Positions 55,728-64,000 of a DNA stretch of 64,000 nt are shown piece by piece. Below the pieces are notes generated by a model that saw nothing but the letters and a program-made list of their open reading frames with translations, was not told where the DNA came from and did no database searches. Location of the stretch: the NCBI RefSeq assembly GCF_026247885.1, contig NZ_CP110921.1, forward strand, positions 1,979,001 to 2,043,000. Direction: 5' to 3'. The stretch comes from Methylococcus mesophilus (lineage in GTDB: Bacteria > Pseudomonadota > Gammaproteobacteria > Methylococcales > Methylococcaceae). Both the position numbers and the translations under genes were made by a program. Each line of letters opens with the position of its first letter. Positions within the stretch are counted from its first letter, which is position 1.

Positions 55728-57575
55728 CTACGCCGCCGCCTTCCACTCGAGCCACTCGCTCACGACGATCAGGGTCCAGAGCGCGCGGGCATGGTCTGCG
55801 CTGCGGCGTTCGTGTTCGCGCAGCAGGTCCAGGGCGGCGGTGCGGTCGATGCCGATTTCTTCCAGACGCGGATTGGAAATCCTGGCGTCCGCCCAGTCGC
55901 GCAAGGGGCCGCGCATCCAGGCGCTGAGCGGGACGGACAGGCCGCGCTTCTTGCGGTAGACGATGTCCTTCGGCAGATAGCGCAGCGCCATGCGTTTGAG
56001 GAACACCTTGGTTTCCAGGCCTTGCACGCGATCCCGCTCCGGCAGGGTGGCGGCGAATTCGATCACATCCTTGTCCAGGAACGGCGCCCGCAGCTCCAGC
56101 GCGGAGCGCATGCTGGCGCGGTCGGCCTTGGTCAGCAGGCCCTCGGCCAGGGAGGTTTCCAGGTCGTGCTGCTGCAGCCGGTCGAGCATGGTTTCGCGGG
56201 GGCCCGCGACGCGCGCCACTTCCGGCGGAGTCACCCCCAGCCGCCGCAGCAATGCGGGCGAAATGCTGGACGTCCATAGGACGTGGCGCGCCAGGAAATC
56301 CAGCTCGTCGCCCTGGACGAAGCGCTTGAGCAGGAACGAGACCGTCACCTTCTTGTCGCTCACCGGCCAGGCTTCCACCGCCTTGCGTATCAAGGCCCGC
56401 ATCCCGCCGGGCAGGCGGCTGTAGCGCTCGGCCATGCGGGCGCCGAAATAGGTGGGATAGCCGCCGAACAGCTCGTCGGCGCCCTCCCCCACCAGCGCCA
56501 CCCGCACCTCGTCGGAGGCTCGCCGGGCCAGCAGGGCGGTGGGTACCCAGGCGGGATCGGCCAGCGGCTCGCCGGACTGGCGCACCAGATCGGCGATGGT
56601 CTCGGGGAAATCTTCGGGCCGTACCCAGATCGGGGTGTAGTCGACCCCTAAGGACTCCGCCACGCGCTCGGCGAAGACGCCTTCGTCGTAGGAGCTTTCG
56701 CTGAAGCGCAGGCCGAAGGCCTTGAGTTTGCGGTCCGGATGGACGCTGCGCATCACCGCCGTGACCAGGGAGGAATCGACCCCGCCGCTCAAGAACGCGC
56801 CGAAATCAACCTCGACCTCGCTTTGGCGGCGCACCGCCTCGCGGAACACGGCATCGAATTCGTCCAGCGGATTCTGGCGCGCCGGGCCGCGTGTGAAGTT
56901 CAGGCGCCAGTAGCGGGTACTCTCGACTCCCTTGACGTCGATGGCGATCCGCTCGCCCGGAAGCACTTTCCGCATGCCGGCGAAGGGACTGGCTGGAGCT
57001 TCGAAATAGCCCGCCTTGAGGAAGGCCTGCACAGCCACCTTGTCGGCCGGATACGGCTCGACGCTCCCAGCCACCAGCGCCGCCGCCTGGGAGGCGAAGC
57101 TGATTCGGCCGTCGCGACAAGCGTAGAACAGCGGACGCTCGCCGGCGCGATCTCGAGCCAGCAGCAGGCGCCCCTGGCGCGGATCCCAGACGGCGAGGGC
57201 GAAGGCGCCGACCAGCCGTTCGACGAAGCCATCGCCCAGCTCCAGGTAGAGTCCAGGGATCACGGCCACGTCGGTGGCGTGCTCGACGGTCCTGCCACGC
57301 TCCGCCAGCCAGCCGCGCAGTTCGGCATGGTTGTCGATCTCGCCGTTGCAGACCAACATCACGCCGGTCTCGGCATCCACCATCGGCTGCCTGCCGTCGT
57401 GGCAGCCGCGGATCGCCAGCCGGGCCATGCCGAACACCGCCGCACCGTCGCCGGCCACGCCGGAGTCGTCGGGGCCGCGGTGGGCCAGCGCCTTGACCAT
57501 GGTTTCCACGCTGCGCCGCATCGCGCTCGTGTCGGCCGCGCCTTCCAACTGCACCAGTCCGCTGATCCCGCACAT
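55728..57575 (-). CDS. asnB: Asparagine synthetase (glutamine-hydrolysing)
   Basis: A 615-residue enzyme with an N-terminal class II glutaminase (MCGISGLV, Cys2 nucleophile; HRGPDDSG) and a C-terminal synthetase with PP-loop FLSGGVDSSLV. It converts aspartate to asparagine or amidates another carboxylate. It starts right after the stop of the upstream glycosyltransferase gene, so the two form an operon; such AsnB copies near glycosyltransferases often serve polysaccharide or exosortase clusters and not central metabolism. Confidence 0.92.
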   Translation of the reverse strand: MCGISGLVQLEGAADTSAMRRSVETMVKALAHRGPDDSGVAGDGAAVFGMARLAIRGCHDGRQPMVDAETGVMLVCNGEIDNHAELRGWLAERGRTVEHATDVAVIPGLYLELGDGFVERLVGAFALAVWDPRQGRLLLARDRAGERPLFYACRDGRISFASQAAALVAGSVEPYPADKVAVQAFLKAGYFEAPASPFAGMRKVLPGERIAIDVKGVESTRYWRLNFTRGPARQNPLDEFDAVFREAVRRQSEVEVDFGAFLSGGVDSSLVTAVMRSVHPDRKLKAFGLRFSESSYDEGVFAERVAESLGVDYTPIWVRPEDFPETIADLVRQSGEPLADPAWVPTALLARRASDEVRVALVGEGADELFGGYPTYFGARMAERYSRLPGGMRALIRKAVEAWPVSDKKVTVSFLLKRFVQGDELDFLARHVLWTSSISPALLRRLGVTPPEVARVAGPRETMLDRLQQHDLETSLAEGLLTKADRASMRSALELRAPFLDKDVIEFAATLPERDRVQGLETKVFLKRMALRYLPKDIVYRKKRGLSVPLSAWMRGPLRDWADARISNPRLEEIGIDRTAALDLLREHERRSADHARALWTLIVVSEWLEWKAAA

Positions 57576-57576
57576 G

Positions 57577-59328
57577 TCAAAGCCCTTCCTTCTGGGGAGG
57601 CGCCAGCAACGCGCCCCAATAGCCGAACCCCAGTTCGATCTGGCTGGCGCCGTACTTTTCCGCGATCGTATCGAGCTGCTCCACGTCGTCCCCCCGCGCC
57701 ATCAGAAAGACCGGGTGATCGCGGCCGGCCAGCCAGGCGTCCCGCTGCGCCAGCGGCACCACCCGTTCCGGCCAGGGCTCGCCGCGCTGGAGACTGAACA
57801 GCACATAGTTGCTGGTGAACTCCCGCCCTTCGTCGCTGACGACGGTGATCAACCGTTTGAGGTAAAACGGCAGCCCGTTGGGCAGGCAATCCAGGCAGGC
57901 GATTTCCACCTCGGCGGGCAGATCCGGCATGTGCGCCGCCAGCCGGCGACTCGAGCGGCTGTCGGCGTAGTCCGCGAGCAGACCGAAATTCAGGCTGATC
58001 AGCAGCGCCGGAAAGCTGAGAAAGGCGGCGAATGCCACCTTGAAATTGCGCCGCCGCCAGGCGAACGCGGCCAGCGCGGTCACCACGCCCAAGGAGACAA
58101 CCATCGCCAGCAAACCCGGCTGGAGAAATTCCGCCGTCTTGCGCTTCAGCCCCAGCACCCGCTCCAGCCACAGGGCATCGGATGCGGCCGTGGCGAGGAC
58201 AACAGCCACCGGCGCGGCGAAAGCGAACAGCGCGACGGTGCCGCGATGCACGATGACTGCGGCCCGCCCCTCGCCGTTCGCCAGCGCGAGTGCGAAAACG
58301 CGGGCGGCGAGTGCGCCGAGGGCGACGACGGCGGTCAGGATGTAGCCGGGCAGCTTGGATTGCGACACGGAGAAGAATGCGACCACCACGACGGCCCAGA
58401 CGATGAACAGCCGGTCCGGCCGCGACCAGCGCCGCCGGGCCCGCCAAGCCGCCACGATCGATTCCGGCAGCAGCAGGCTCCAGGCGAAGAAGCAGCTCGC
58501 GATGATGACGGCGTAGAAATAGAACGGCTGGGTGCGGCGGAATTCGGTGGTGGTGAACCGCGACACCGACTCCTTCATGATCCCGTAATAGGGGAAATCC
58601 GGGCATTGCAGCGACACCCCGACGAACCAGGGCAGCACCACCGCCAGGAAGATCAGCCAGTTCGGCCAGGCGAAGCAGCGCCGCAAGGTGTCCTCGCGCC
58701 CGTCGACCTTGTTGAACGCCACGACGACGAGGCTGGGTACGATGAAACCGACCGGTCCCTTCACCAGGGTCGCGAATCCCGCCGCCAGCGCGCCGAGCCG
58801 GTACCAGCGGTCCCGCTGCCTGCCCTCGTATTCCTCCGCCAGATAGCAGGCGAAGATGGCGGAGCAGACGAAGAACGCCAGCGTCATGTCGAAGATGACG
58901 ATCCGGGCGAAGGCCCAGTACAAAGGCGTCGCCGCCACCGCCAGCACCGCCAGGCTGGCCGTGCGCGTGTCGTAGGCCCGGCGGCAGAACAGGAACAGCG
59001 CGGCCAGCAGCGACAGCGCGAACAGCGCCGAAGACAGCCGCGCCACCGCCTCGGATTCGCCGAACAGTGCGAACGACAGGGCCACCGTCTTGAAATAGAA
59101 GGCCGGCTTGTCCAGGTAAGTCAGGCCGTCATAGGTCGGCACCAGCCAGGCGCCGCTCTCGCGCATCTCCCGCGCGACCTCGGCATTGCGCCCCTCGTCC
59201 GGGCTCAGCAGCGGCGCATCGCCCAAGTGTACGAACAGCAGGAATGCGGCGAAAAGAAAGGCGAACGCCGGCAGCCAGCGCTCCAAGCTCCGTGCCGGGG
59301 CGCCGGCGGTCGTAACAGGGATGGACAT
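57577..59328 (-). CDS. GT39-family membrane glycosyltransferase (ArnT/PMT-like)
   Basis: A 583-residue polytopic protein with about 11-12 membrane helices and the GT39 acidic motif SPDEGRNAEVAREM in the first periplasmic loop. Family enzymes transfer sugars from polyprenyl phosphate to lipid A or proteins. The start at 59328 (MSIPVTTAGAPARSLER) places the first helix at residue 20. Co-transcribed with asnB. Acceptor unknown. Confidence 0.87.
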   Translation of the reverse strand: MSIPVTTAGAPARSLERWLPAFAFLFAAFLLFVHLGDAPLLSPDEGRNAEVAREMRESGAWLVPTYDGLTYLDKPAFYFKTVALSFALFGESEAVARLSSALFALSLLAALFLFCRRAYDTRTASLAVLAVAATPLYWAFARIVIFDMTLAFFVCSAIFACYLAEEYEGRQRDRWYRLGALAAGFATLVKGPVGFIVPSLVVVAFNKVDGREDTLRRCFAWPNWLIFLAVVLPWFVGVSLQCPDFPYYGIMKESVSRFTTTEFRRTQPFYFYAVIIASCFFAWSLLLPESIVAAWRARRRWSRPDRLFIVWAVVVVAFFSVSQSKLPGYILTAVVALGALAARVFALALANGEGRAAVIVHRGTVALFAFAAPVAVVLATAASDALWLERVLGLKRKTAEFLQPGLLAMVVSLGVVTALAAFAWRRRNFKVAFAAFLSFPALLISLNFGLLADYADSRSSRRLAAHMPDLPAEVEIACLDCLPNGLPFYLKRLITVVSDEGREFTSNYVLFSLQRGEPWPERVVPLAQRDAWLAGRDHPVFLMARGDDVEQLDTIAEKYGASQIELGFGYWGALLAPPQKEGL

Positions 59329-59454
59329 ACGTTGGAATGGTTGCTCAATCGCGGATGGGAAATGAGGGCCCGCCGGACCGTTCCCGGAAGACGGACCGGC
59401 CGGGGACATCGGAGCGCCGGGGACGCGCTCCGGCGAAAACGAAGGGAACGGCCC

Positions 59455-59874
59455 TTAGGATTTGGGCTCGGAGGTTGCAGCCTCTTTCTTCTCCGGGCAA
59501 GGCCATTTGTCCGTGCCGAACTGGAACAGTACCTCGACGGCCGCTTCCTTTTGCTGCCCCGGATGCGCCTTGAGCCAGGCGAGGAACAGGCGGGCGACTT
59601 CCTCGCGGGACGGCTCCGGCTTGGGCAGACAGACGAAGTGCTCGGCATCCGGCCCTTTGCGCTCGGCCAGGTAATAGTCGTACGCGCCCTGCATGTAGCC
59701 ATAGCAGAACTGGAGAGCGGCGACCTGGGCCGGATCGGAAGGCGGCGTCGCGCACAGATCCGCCAGATCCTTCGCGTCGTGGATGACGAAATCATCCGCC
59801 GTCACCGCTCTGGCCGGCGTTCCGCAAATATTCGCCGCCAATATCGCCCCTGCCGCAATCGCCTTGATATTCAT
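59455..59874 (-). CDS. Rap1a/Tai-type secreted protein
   Basis: A 139-residue protein with signal peptide (NIKAIAAGAILAANICGTPA). The mature part FVIHDAKDLADLCATPPS, ALQFCYGYMQGAYDYY and FVCLPKPEPSREEVARLFLA matches the Rap1a/Tai domain, whose best-known members are immunity proteins for type VI secretion effectors. No effector gene adjoins here. Four Cys likely form disulphides. Confidence 0.78.
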   Translation of the reverse strand: MNIKAIAAGAILAANICGTPARAVTADDFVIHDAKDLADLCATPPSDPAQVAALQFCYGYMQGAYDYYLAERKGPDAEHFVCLPKPEPSREEVARLFLAWLKAHPGQQKEAAVEVLFQFGTDKWPCPEKKEAATSEPKS

Positions 59875-60077
59875 GTTGTTCCGCCCCCTCGAGCCGGAAG
59901 GATGAGACCCGCCCCGGACCCTCCGGGACGGGCATAATTGCCGTGACATTCTAGCCGCTACGGCCGCAGAAAAAAGCCTCGGCAACGGAAGGGAAATCCT
60001 TCCGATGTTCTTCAAAACGATATGATAACCTCAGATCATCCCCGAACCGGGGGAATGCCACGCCTTCAGGAGAAAAC

Positions 60078-60602
60078 ATGAACATTCGAGGAACACTGCT
60101 CGGCGCCGTCCTGGCCATGACCGCCGCCTGCGCGGACCTGGACATCAAGGTACACACCGACTACGACCCGGTCGCGGATTTTTCGAAATACAAGACCTAT
60201 TCCTGGATCAAGACGCCGCAGACCGGCAATCCCCTGATGGAGGAAAGGATAGTGCAGACGGTGGACGCCCAGCTTTCCGCCAAAGGCTGGCGCAAGATAG
60301 CCGCCGGCCCCAGCGACGTGGCACTGGGCGTGCAGGTAACGGCCCAGGAACAGGAACGGGTGGATACGTTCTACAGCGGCTGGGGCGGCTACGGCCACAT
60401 GGGTATGGCGCAGTCCGAAGTCATCAAATACACCGTCGGCACGATCATCGTGGACATGTTCGATACCCGGACCAAACAGCCGATCTGGCGCGGCACCGCG
60501 ACGGACACCGTCTCCGACGACCCGCAGAAGAACACCGCGCTGATGCAGGAGGCGATGGACAAACTGTTCAAGGGGTTCCCGCCGAAACCGGCGGGATATT
60601 GA
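60078..60602 (+). CDS. DUF4136 lipoprotein
   Basis: A 174-residue lipoprotein with lipobox TAAC in the signal (GTLLGAVLAMTAAC). VHTDYDPVADFSKYKTYSWI and the later PIWRGTATDTVSDDPQK are typical of DUF4136. Function unknown. Confidence 0.85.
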   Translation: MNIRGTLLGAVLAMTAACADLDIKVHTDYDPVADFSKYKTYSWIKTPQTGNPLMEERIVQTVDAQLSAKGWRKIAAGPSDVALGVQVTAQEQERVDTFYSGWGGYGHMGMAQSEVIKYTVGTIIVDMFDTRTKQPIWRGTATDTVSDDPQKNTALMQEAMDKLFKGFPPKPAGY

Positions 60603-60631
60603 CGGCCGCCCCTATCGACCTGAGTAACGAT

Positions 60632-60650
60632 CCACCGGCAACGCCGGTGG
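60632..60650 (+). other. GC-rich hairpin after DUF4136 gene
   Basis: Perfect 8-bp stem CCACCGGC / GCCGGTGG with loop AAC, 30 bp after the stop, without a T-run. It may end or stabilise the transcript. Confidence 0.35.
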
Positions 60651-60797
60651 CTTTCGACGGCTGACCCCTCAAAAGAGCCGTCAAGTCGTCTCCCCTGCAT
60701 GGACTCACGGCAGGCCATCCAGCCTGCCGCCCTTCGGCGTTGACCGGCACCACGCCGGTCCGCTCCTGCACTACCAGCCTCTCGCCGTGCAGCACCA

Positions 60798-60947
60798 TCA
60801 GCCGTTCTTCGACCGCGAACGCGAGTTCGCACAAAGGCGTGGCTGGTGCGCTTCCCACAGCCAAGCCGCGAGCGGGTTGAGGATGCACAGGCGTCGGTCG
60901 CCGGGCTGGGCGAGGACGGCGCTTGCGCCCAATGTGGTTTGCAGCAT
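60798..60947 (-). pseudogene. PqqD-like gene, frameshifted
   Basis: From ATG 60947 (GGGGGTGG ahead): MLQTTLGASAVLAQPGDRRL then CILNPLAAWLWEAHQ, the start of a PqqD/RRE-type domain (a peptide-binding winged helix of modified-peptide pathways). After EAHQ the expected continuation TPLCELAFAVEERL is in another frame, and the original frame stops at 60798. So one indel broke the gene. It lies 27 bp after the small peptide gene at 60975-61163 and parallel to it. Confidence 0.5.
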
Positions 60948-60974
60948 GGCCACCCCCTGCCGGACGATAGGCGT

Positions 60975-61163
60975 TCAGAACGAAGCGGGCGGAGCAGGCG
61001 GGGTGGAAAAAGCCGAGGCGCGCTGCGACAGCATGAGGGTGAGCATCGCCGGCGGGGTGTAGGCGGCGATCAGTTTGAGCTTCTCCAGCACCTCGCGGCG
61101 GTCGGGCCGCTCGCAGGTGTCGGGCGCCGGCTCCGTGCCTTGGATTTCGGTGTTGTCGGTCAT
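60975..61163 (-). CDS. Small peptide, possible modified-peptide precursor or conserved small protein
   Basis: A 62-residue peptide with an acidic N-terminus (DNTEIQGTEPAPDTCERPD), a central RREVLEKLKLIAAYTPPAML then TLMLSQRASA, and Pro-rich end. The RRE(V/L)LxK ... YTPPAxLTL pattern recurs in small proteins of many proteobacteria as I recall, usually without assigned function. Its neighbour is a broken PqqD-like gene, as in RiPP-type loci. No maturase is present nearby. Confidence 0.5.
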   Translation of the reverse strand: MTDNTEIQGTEPAPDTCERPDRREVLEKLKLIAAYTPPAMLTLMLSQRASAFSTPPAPPASF

Positions 61164-61325
61164 GTGGGCATTTCCTTATCGAGGTTGGTGAGAGACAAGG
61201 GATCAGCCGGTCGTTCCGGCTGAACCCGAAAAAACCGGTTCCGTTCTACATCGTTCCCGTAGGACCGATGCCGTAAGGCGATCCGCCACTACTACGGCCG
61301 GCTCGGCCGTCGAGGTAGCATTCCC

Positions 61326-61349
61326 TCCGATTACGCTGCGCTAATCGGA
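61326..61349. repeat. REP-like hairpin 1
   Basis: Inverted arms TCCGATTA / TAATCGGA around CGCTGCGC. It is the same type as the hairpin at 61523-61548, a dispersed gammaproteobacterial palindrome. Confidence 0.6.
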
Positions 61350-61387
61350 GCTACCACCGGTGGGCGGAGCCGGCAGGCGATCCGCCA

Positions 61388-61522
61388 TTACGGCCGGCCC
61401 AGGCCGCCGAGGTAGCGCCAGGTGAGGCGCTGGACCTTGTCGGCCAGGAATACCGCCACGCCGTTGGCGACAAGGTCGGGGTCACCAACCGAATAGGTCT
61501 GTCCGCTGCTCAGAACCCGTAG
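61388..61522 (-). pseudogene. Duplicated C-terminal tail of the FG-GAP protein
   Basis: Leftward translation SSGQTYSVGDPDLVANGVAV, FLADKVQRLTWRYLGGLGRP and TAA stop at 61388-61390. It nearly repeats the end of the gene at 61598 (FLADKVQRLTWRYLGGLGRP). Only about 45 codons survive, so it is a remnant of a second copy. Confidence 0.75.
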
Positions 61523-61548
61523 GTGCGATTAGCGTAGCGTAATCGCAC
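61523..61548. repeat. REP-like hairpin 2
   Basis: Inverted arms GTGCGATTA / TAATCGCAC around GCGTAGCG, related to hairpin 1. It abuts the duplicated tail fragment, so it may mark the duplication or rearrangement breakpoint. Confidence 0.6.
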
Positions 61549-61597
61549 GTATGGGTATGGGTGGCATTCCCTCCTACCACCGGCAGGCGATCCGCGA

Positions 61598-64000
61598 CTA
61601 CGGCCGGCCCAGGCCGCCGAGGTAACGCCAGGTGAGGCGCTGGACCTTGTCGGCCAGGAACACGGCCAGGCCGTTGGCGAGGCTGGGGTCGGTGGCGGCG
61701 TAGGTCTGGCCGGTGCCGAGGTCGGTGATTTTGCAGCGGGCCAGGATGCGGGGGTGGCCCTGCCAGCTCACCCGTACTTCGGAACCGGGCTGGTCGGCGC
61801 GGATTTCGATGTCCCAGCTCATGGGTCTCAGGCCCAGGGCGGGCCGGTAGTCGCTGGCGTAGGCGCCGGATTTGTCGTCCCAGTTCTTGTGTGGGAACAC
61901 CAGGGTGAGGTAGGGCGCGGCGAAGGGCGCCGGCTCGGCCAGATCGTAGGCGTCGTAGCCGGCTTTGGCGTCGGCCAGTTGGCCGAGAATGTTGCCGCTG
62001 TCCTTGTAGCCGAGCGCGGGGTTGTCCACCTTGAGCCGGACGTACCAGGCCTTGAGGCTGGCCAGGGCGGAGGCGTGGCTGCGCCGCGTCGCTTCGCGGG
62101 CGGCCAAGCCTTGGGCTTTCATGGCGGCACCCTGGGCTTCAACCGCCAGCCCGGCTTCTTCGGCCCTGACCGGCGGCGCCACCCAGTCCAGCCAGCCGAG
62201 GTACCAGGGCAGGGCCGAAAGAGGGCTTGCTTCAGATACCCTCACCCCGTTCCAGTCATGCCGGGCCGTCCTGCCCGGCACCCTTTGGGCAAGTGCAAAT
62301 CCGTTCCCGACGGATTTGTCCCAGAGGCGAGAGGGAGGAAATAGCGCCGGCTCCGCCTGGCTGGTGGTACTGGGCTTCGCGGGGATCAGCAGCTTCAGGG
62401 TATGGCCGCTCGAGCCGGGCAGGGTCTTGACCCAGAACGACTGGAATACCTTGAGCGCGCCGGTCAGGCCGGGAGTCACGTCGTCGTAGGTGTCGTAACT
62501 GGTGCCGTTCCAGATGGAGAAGCTCTTGGACATGAGGTTGCCGATCTGGGCCGCGACCGGTGTATAGACCGCAACGTCGTCGACCAGCAGCCGGACGTTG
62601 GCCCAGTCGATGTCATAAGGCAGAGGATTACCCACCAGATTCATCAGGCCGGAGGCGCTTGCGGTACTGGTGAGGGTGATGGCGTAGCAGCCGTTGGCCG
62701 AAGCGCAGTGGGCGCTGGCGGTTACCGGGGTGGCGCTGCCGTTGATAACGATGGAGCCGTTGGCAGGGTTGGCGCTGCTCTTGAGCCAGTAGCCGGTGCC
62801 GGGGGCGACGGCATCGCCGGTGCCGGCGAACACGTAGGCGTCGGTGGCGGCGTCGCGGGTGTACAGGCCCCAGGTGTTGTCGTAGCTGGTGGTGGCCAGG
62901 TTGGAGTAGGGGCTGTTGCCGCTATCGCCGAACGTGCCCGCCACCGTGGCCGAAGCCGGGACGCAGGGCGCCGCCACCATCTTCCACAGCGAGGTCGCCA
63001 ACGAGCCGGTGGCGGTGATGCCGGTGCCGAAAGCGCAAGGGAAGGTGTACATATAGGCCGAACCGGCGTTGGTGGCCGGGGAATCATCCGAATACGCACC
63101 CACCACGGCGGTGTTGCCCGAGATGGAGACGCTCGAGCCGAACCAATCGGATTCCGCCGGGTCGCTGGCCACGAGCTTCGCCTGCTGCGTCCAGGTGGCG
63201 CCGGAACGGGTAAAGACATAGGCCGAACCGGCGTTGAAAAGCGGAGAATCATCCCAATACGCACCCACCACGGCGGTGTCGCCCGAGACGGAGACGCTAT
63301 AGCCGAATCGATCGTCTGCCGCCGGGTCGCCGGCCACCAGTTTCGCCTGCTGCGTCCAGGCGCTGCCGGAGCGGGTAAAGACATAGGCCGAACCGGCGTC
63401 GGTGGCGGGGGAATCATCCCCATACGCGCCCACCACGGCGGTGTCGTCCGAGATGGAGACGCTCCAGCCGAAATAGTCGGATGCCGCCGCGTCGCTGGCC
63501 ACCAGTTTCGCCTGCTCCGTCCAGGCGCTGCCGGAGCGGGTAAAAATATAGGCCGAACCGGCGCTGCTGGCCGGGGAATCAGCCAGAATCGCACCCACCA
63601 CGGCCGTGTTGCCCGAGATGGAGACGCTAAAGCCGAACCAATCGGATGCCGCCGGGTCGCTGGCCACCAGTTTCGCCTGCTCCGTCCAGGCTGTGCCGGA
63701 GCGGATAAAGACATAGGCCGAACCGGCGTTGACAAGCGGGGCATCATCCTGATGTGCGCCAACCACGGCGGTGTCGCTCGAGACGGAGACGCTATAGCCG
63801 AACCAATCGTCTGTCGCCTGATCGCTGACCACCAGTTTCGCCTGCTCCGTCCAGGTGCTGCCGGAGCGGGTAAAGACATACGCCGAACCGGCGTTGGAAA
63901 GCGGGGAATCATCCCCATACGCGCCCACCACGGCGGTGTCGCCCGAGATGGAGACGCTCCAGCCGAAATAGTCGGATGCCGCTGCGTCGCTGGCCACCAG
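61598..64000 (-). CDS. FG-GAP repeat surface protein (partial, 5' end outside window)
   Basis: 800 residues visible, open through the right edge. The right part holds six FG-GAP-type units of 55 residues (pattern ASDWFGFSVSISGNTAVVGA then GSAYVFTRSG), which build an integrin-like beta-propeller. Then comes a region with Cys-containing beta strands (PCVPASATVAGTFGDSG) and a C-terminal part ending RYLGGLGRP. The family is usually secreted and cell-surface bound. Where the N-terminal signal is cannot be seen. A palindromic element appears to be inserted in frame at about 62239-62338. Confidence 0.82.
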   Translation of the reverse strand: MVASDAAASDYFGWSVSISGDTAVVGAYGDDSPLSNAGSAYVFTRSGSTWTEQAKLVVSDQATDDWFGYSVSVSSDTAVVGAHQDDAPLVNAGSAYVFIRSGTAWTEQAKLVASDPAASDWFGFSVSISGNTAVVGAILADSPASSAGSAYIFTRSGSAWTEQAKLVASDAAASDYFGWSVSISDDTAVVGAYGDDSPATDAGSAYVFTRSGSAWTQQAKLVAGDPAADDRFGYSVSVSGDTAVVGAYWDDSPLFNAGSAYVFTRSGATWTQQAKLVASDPAESDWFGSSVSISGNTAVVGAYSDDSPATNAGSAYMYTFPCAFGTGITATGSLATSLWKMVAAPCVPASATVAGTFGDSGNSPYSNLATTSYDNTWGLYTRDAATDAYVFAGTGDAVAPGTGYWLKSSANPANGSIVINGSATPVTASAHCASANGCYAITLTSTASASGLMNLVGNPLPYDIDWANVRLLVDDVAVYTPVAAQIGNLMSKSFSIWNGTSYDTYDDVTPGLTGALKVFQSFWVKTLPGSSGHTLKLLIPAKPSTTSQAEPALFPPSRLWDKSVGNGFALAQRVPGRTARHDWNGVRVSEASPLSALPWYLGWLDWVAPPVRAEEAGLAVEAQGAAMKAQGLAAREATRRSHASALASLKAWYVRLKVDNPALGYKDSGNILGQLADAKAGYDAYDLAEPAPFAAPYLTLVFPHKNWDDKSGAYASDYRPALGLRPMSWDIEIRADQPGSEVRVSWQGHPRILARCKITDLGTGQTYAATDPSLANGLAVFLADKVQRLTWRYLGGLGRP
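62239..62338. repeat. Palindromic REP/MITE-like element inside the FG-GAP gene
   Basis: About 100 bp bounded by CCCTCACCCC and GAGAGGGAGG. It contains two hairpins: CCGGGC/GCCCGG, and CAAATCCGT/ACGGATTTG. It keeps the reading frame open and adds about 33 low-homology residues (SRLWDKSVGNGFALAQRVPG then RTARHDWNGV). Confidence 0.5.
63010..64000 (-). repeat. Tandem 165-bp coding repeats (FG-GAP units)
   Basis: Six near-identical copies in a row, each 165 bp, encoding 55 residues. For example GGCGTTG followed by ATCATCC recurs at 63067 and 63232. High DNA identity between copies suggests recent expansion or gene conversion and makes length variation likely. Confidence 0.8.

Noticed and set aside
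55728..57575. Lasso-peptide type asparagine synthetase
   Set aside because: No B protein or precursor adjoins; full glutaminase and synthetase domains and partner GT39 suggest an ordinary or polysaccharide-linked AsnB.
57274..59937. Open frame of 887 codons on the + strand
   Set aside because: Opposite to the GT39 and asnB genes, with Arg/Gln/Gly-rich, low-complexity translation; a codon-bias shadow.
63010..64000. Regularly spaced repeats that could suggest CRISPR
   Set aside because: Unit is 165 bp, fully coding and in frame (FG-GAP); no short repeat/spacer structure.

Overview
The window is chromosomal DNA from a GC-rich bacterium. Protein styles (an Amt transporter, pxpBCA, an NnrU-family protein, a TIGR01777-type epimerase, a BBP2-type porin, collagen-like surface proteins, REP-like hairpins) point to a Gammaproteobacterium. 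A methanotroph of the Methylococcales is a plausible but unproven guess. No rRNA or complete tRNA gene was found to settle it.

Layout. 1-6.9 kb is a defence island: the start of a type 3 BREX operon reading leftwards (brxR, brxF, brxC, the last running off the edge), and back to back with it a CBASS operon reading rightwards (patatin-like phospholipase, CD-NTase, DUF3223 protein). 6.8-19.3 kb is a scrapyard and accessory zone: a tmRNA-like 3' fragment, a tyrosine recombinase tail, an intact IS3 element with 4-bp target duplication, an IS110 transposase gene, IS630 and IS3 fragments, broken toxin-antitoxin and regulator genes, a duplicated DUF4239 tail, and two paralogous cysteine-rich secreted proteins. 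Functional genes (Rieske protein, SDR, methyltransferase, shikimate dehydrogenase-like enzyme) lie among these.

19.4-43 kb is mostly ordinary housekeeping and accessory metabolism: exported cyclase, diguanylate cyclase, an HxlR/FabF pair, GFA protein, exported hydrolase, LysE exporter, exported SurE-type nucleotidase, NnrU, pterin dehydratase, TIGR01777 epimerase, PEP mutase-family enzyme, membrane protein/esterase pair, porin, ammonium transporter, a damaged VapBC-type module, methyltransferases, aldo/keto reductase and an amidohydrolase lipoprotein.

42.6-53 kb is the most unusual part. Two AraC-type regulators bracket three tandem paralogous secreted proteins (carbohydrate-binding-like segment, collagen-like Gly-X-Y stretch, beta-helix-like domain). 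Beyond them lie a beta-propeller secreted protein and a Tat-exported protein whose N-terminal half carries the diagnostic blocks of Bacillus Cry delta-endotoxin domain I, followed by a jacalin-like lectin region. A 43-bp two-box direct-repeat motif with fixed spacing occurs upstream of three of these loci (collagen-like C, beta-propeller, Cry-like operon). This suggests one AraC-controlled regulon of secreted proteins, possibly an adhesion/toxin system.

53-64 kb returns to metabolism: pxpBCA (5-oxoprolinase), a GT39 glycosyltransferase with asparagine synthetase, Rap1a and DUF4136 proteins, then a small conserved-looking peptide next to a frameshifted PqqD-like gene. A large FG-GAP beta-propeller surface protein runs off the right edge, with duplicated tail debris and REP hairpins after it.
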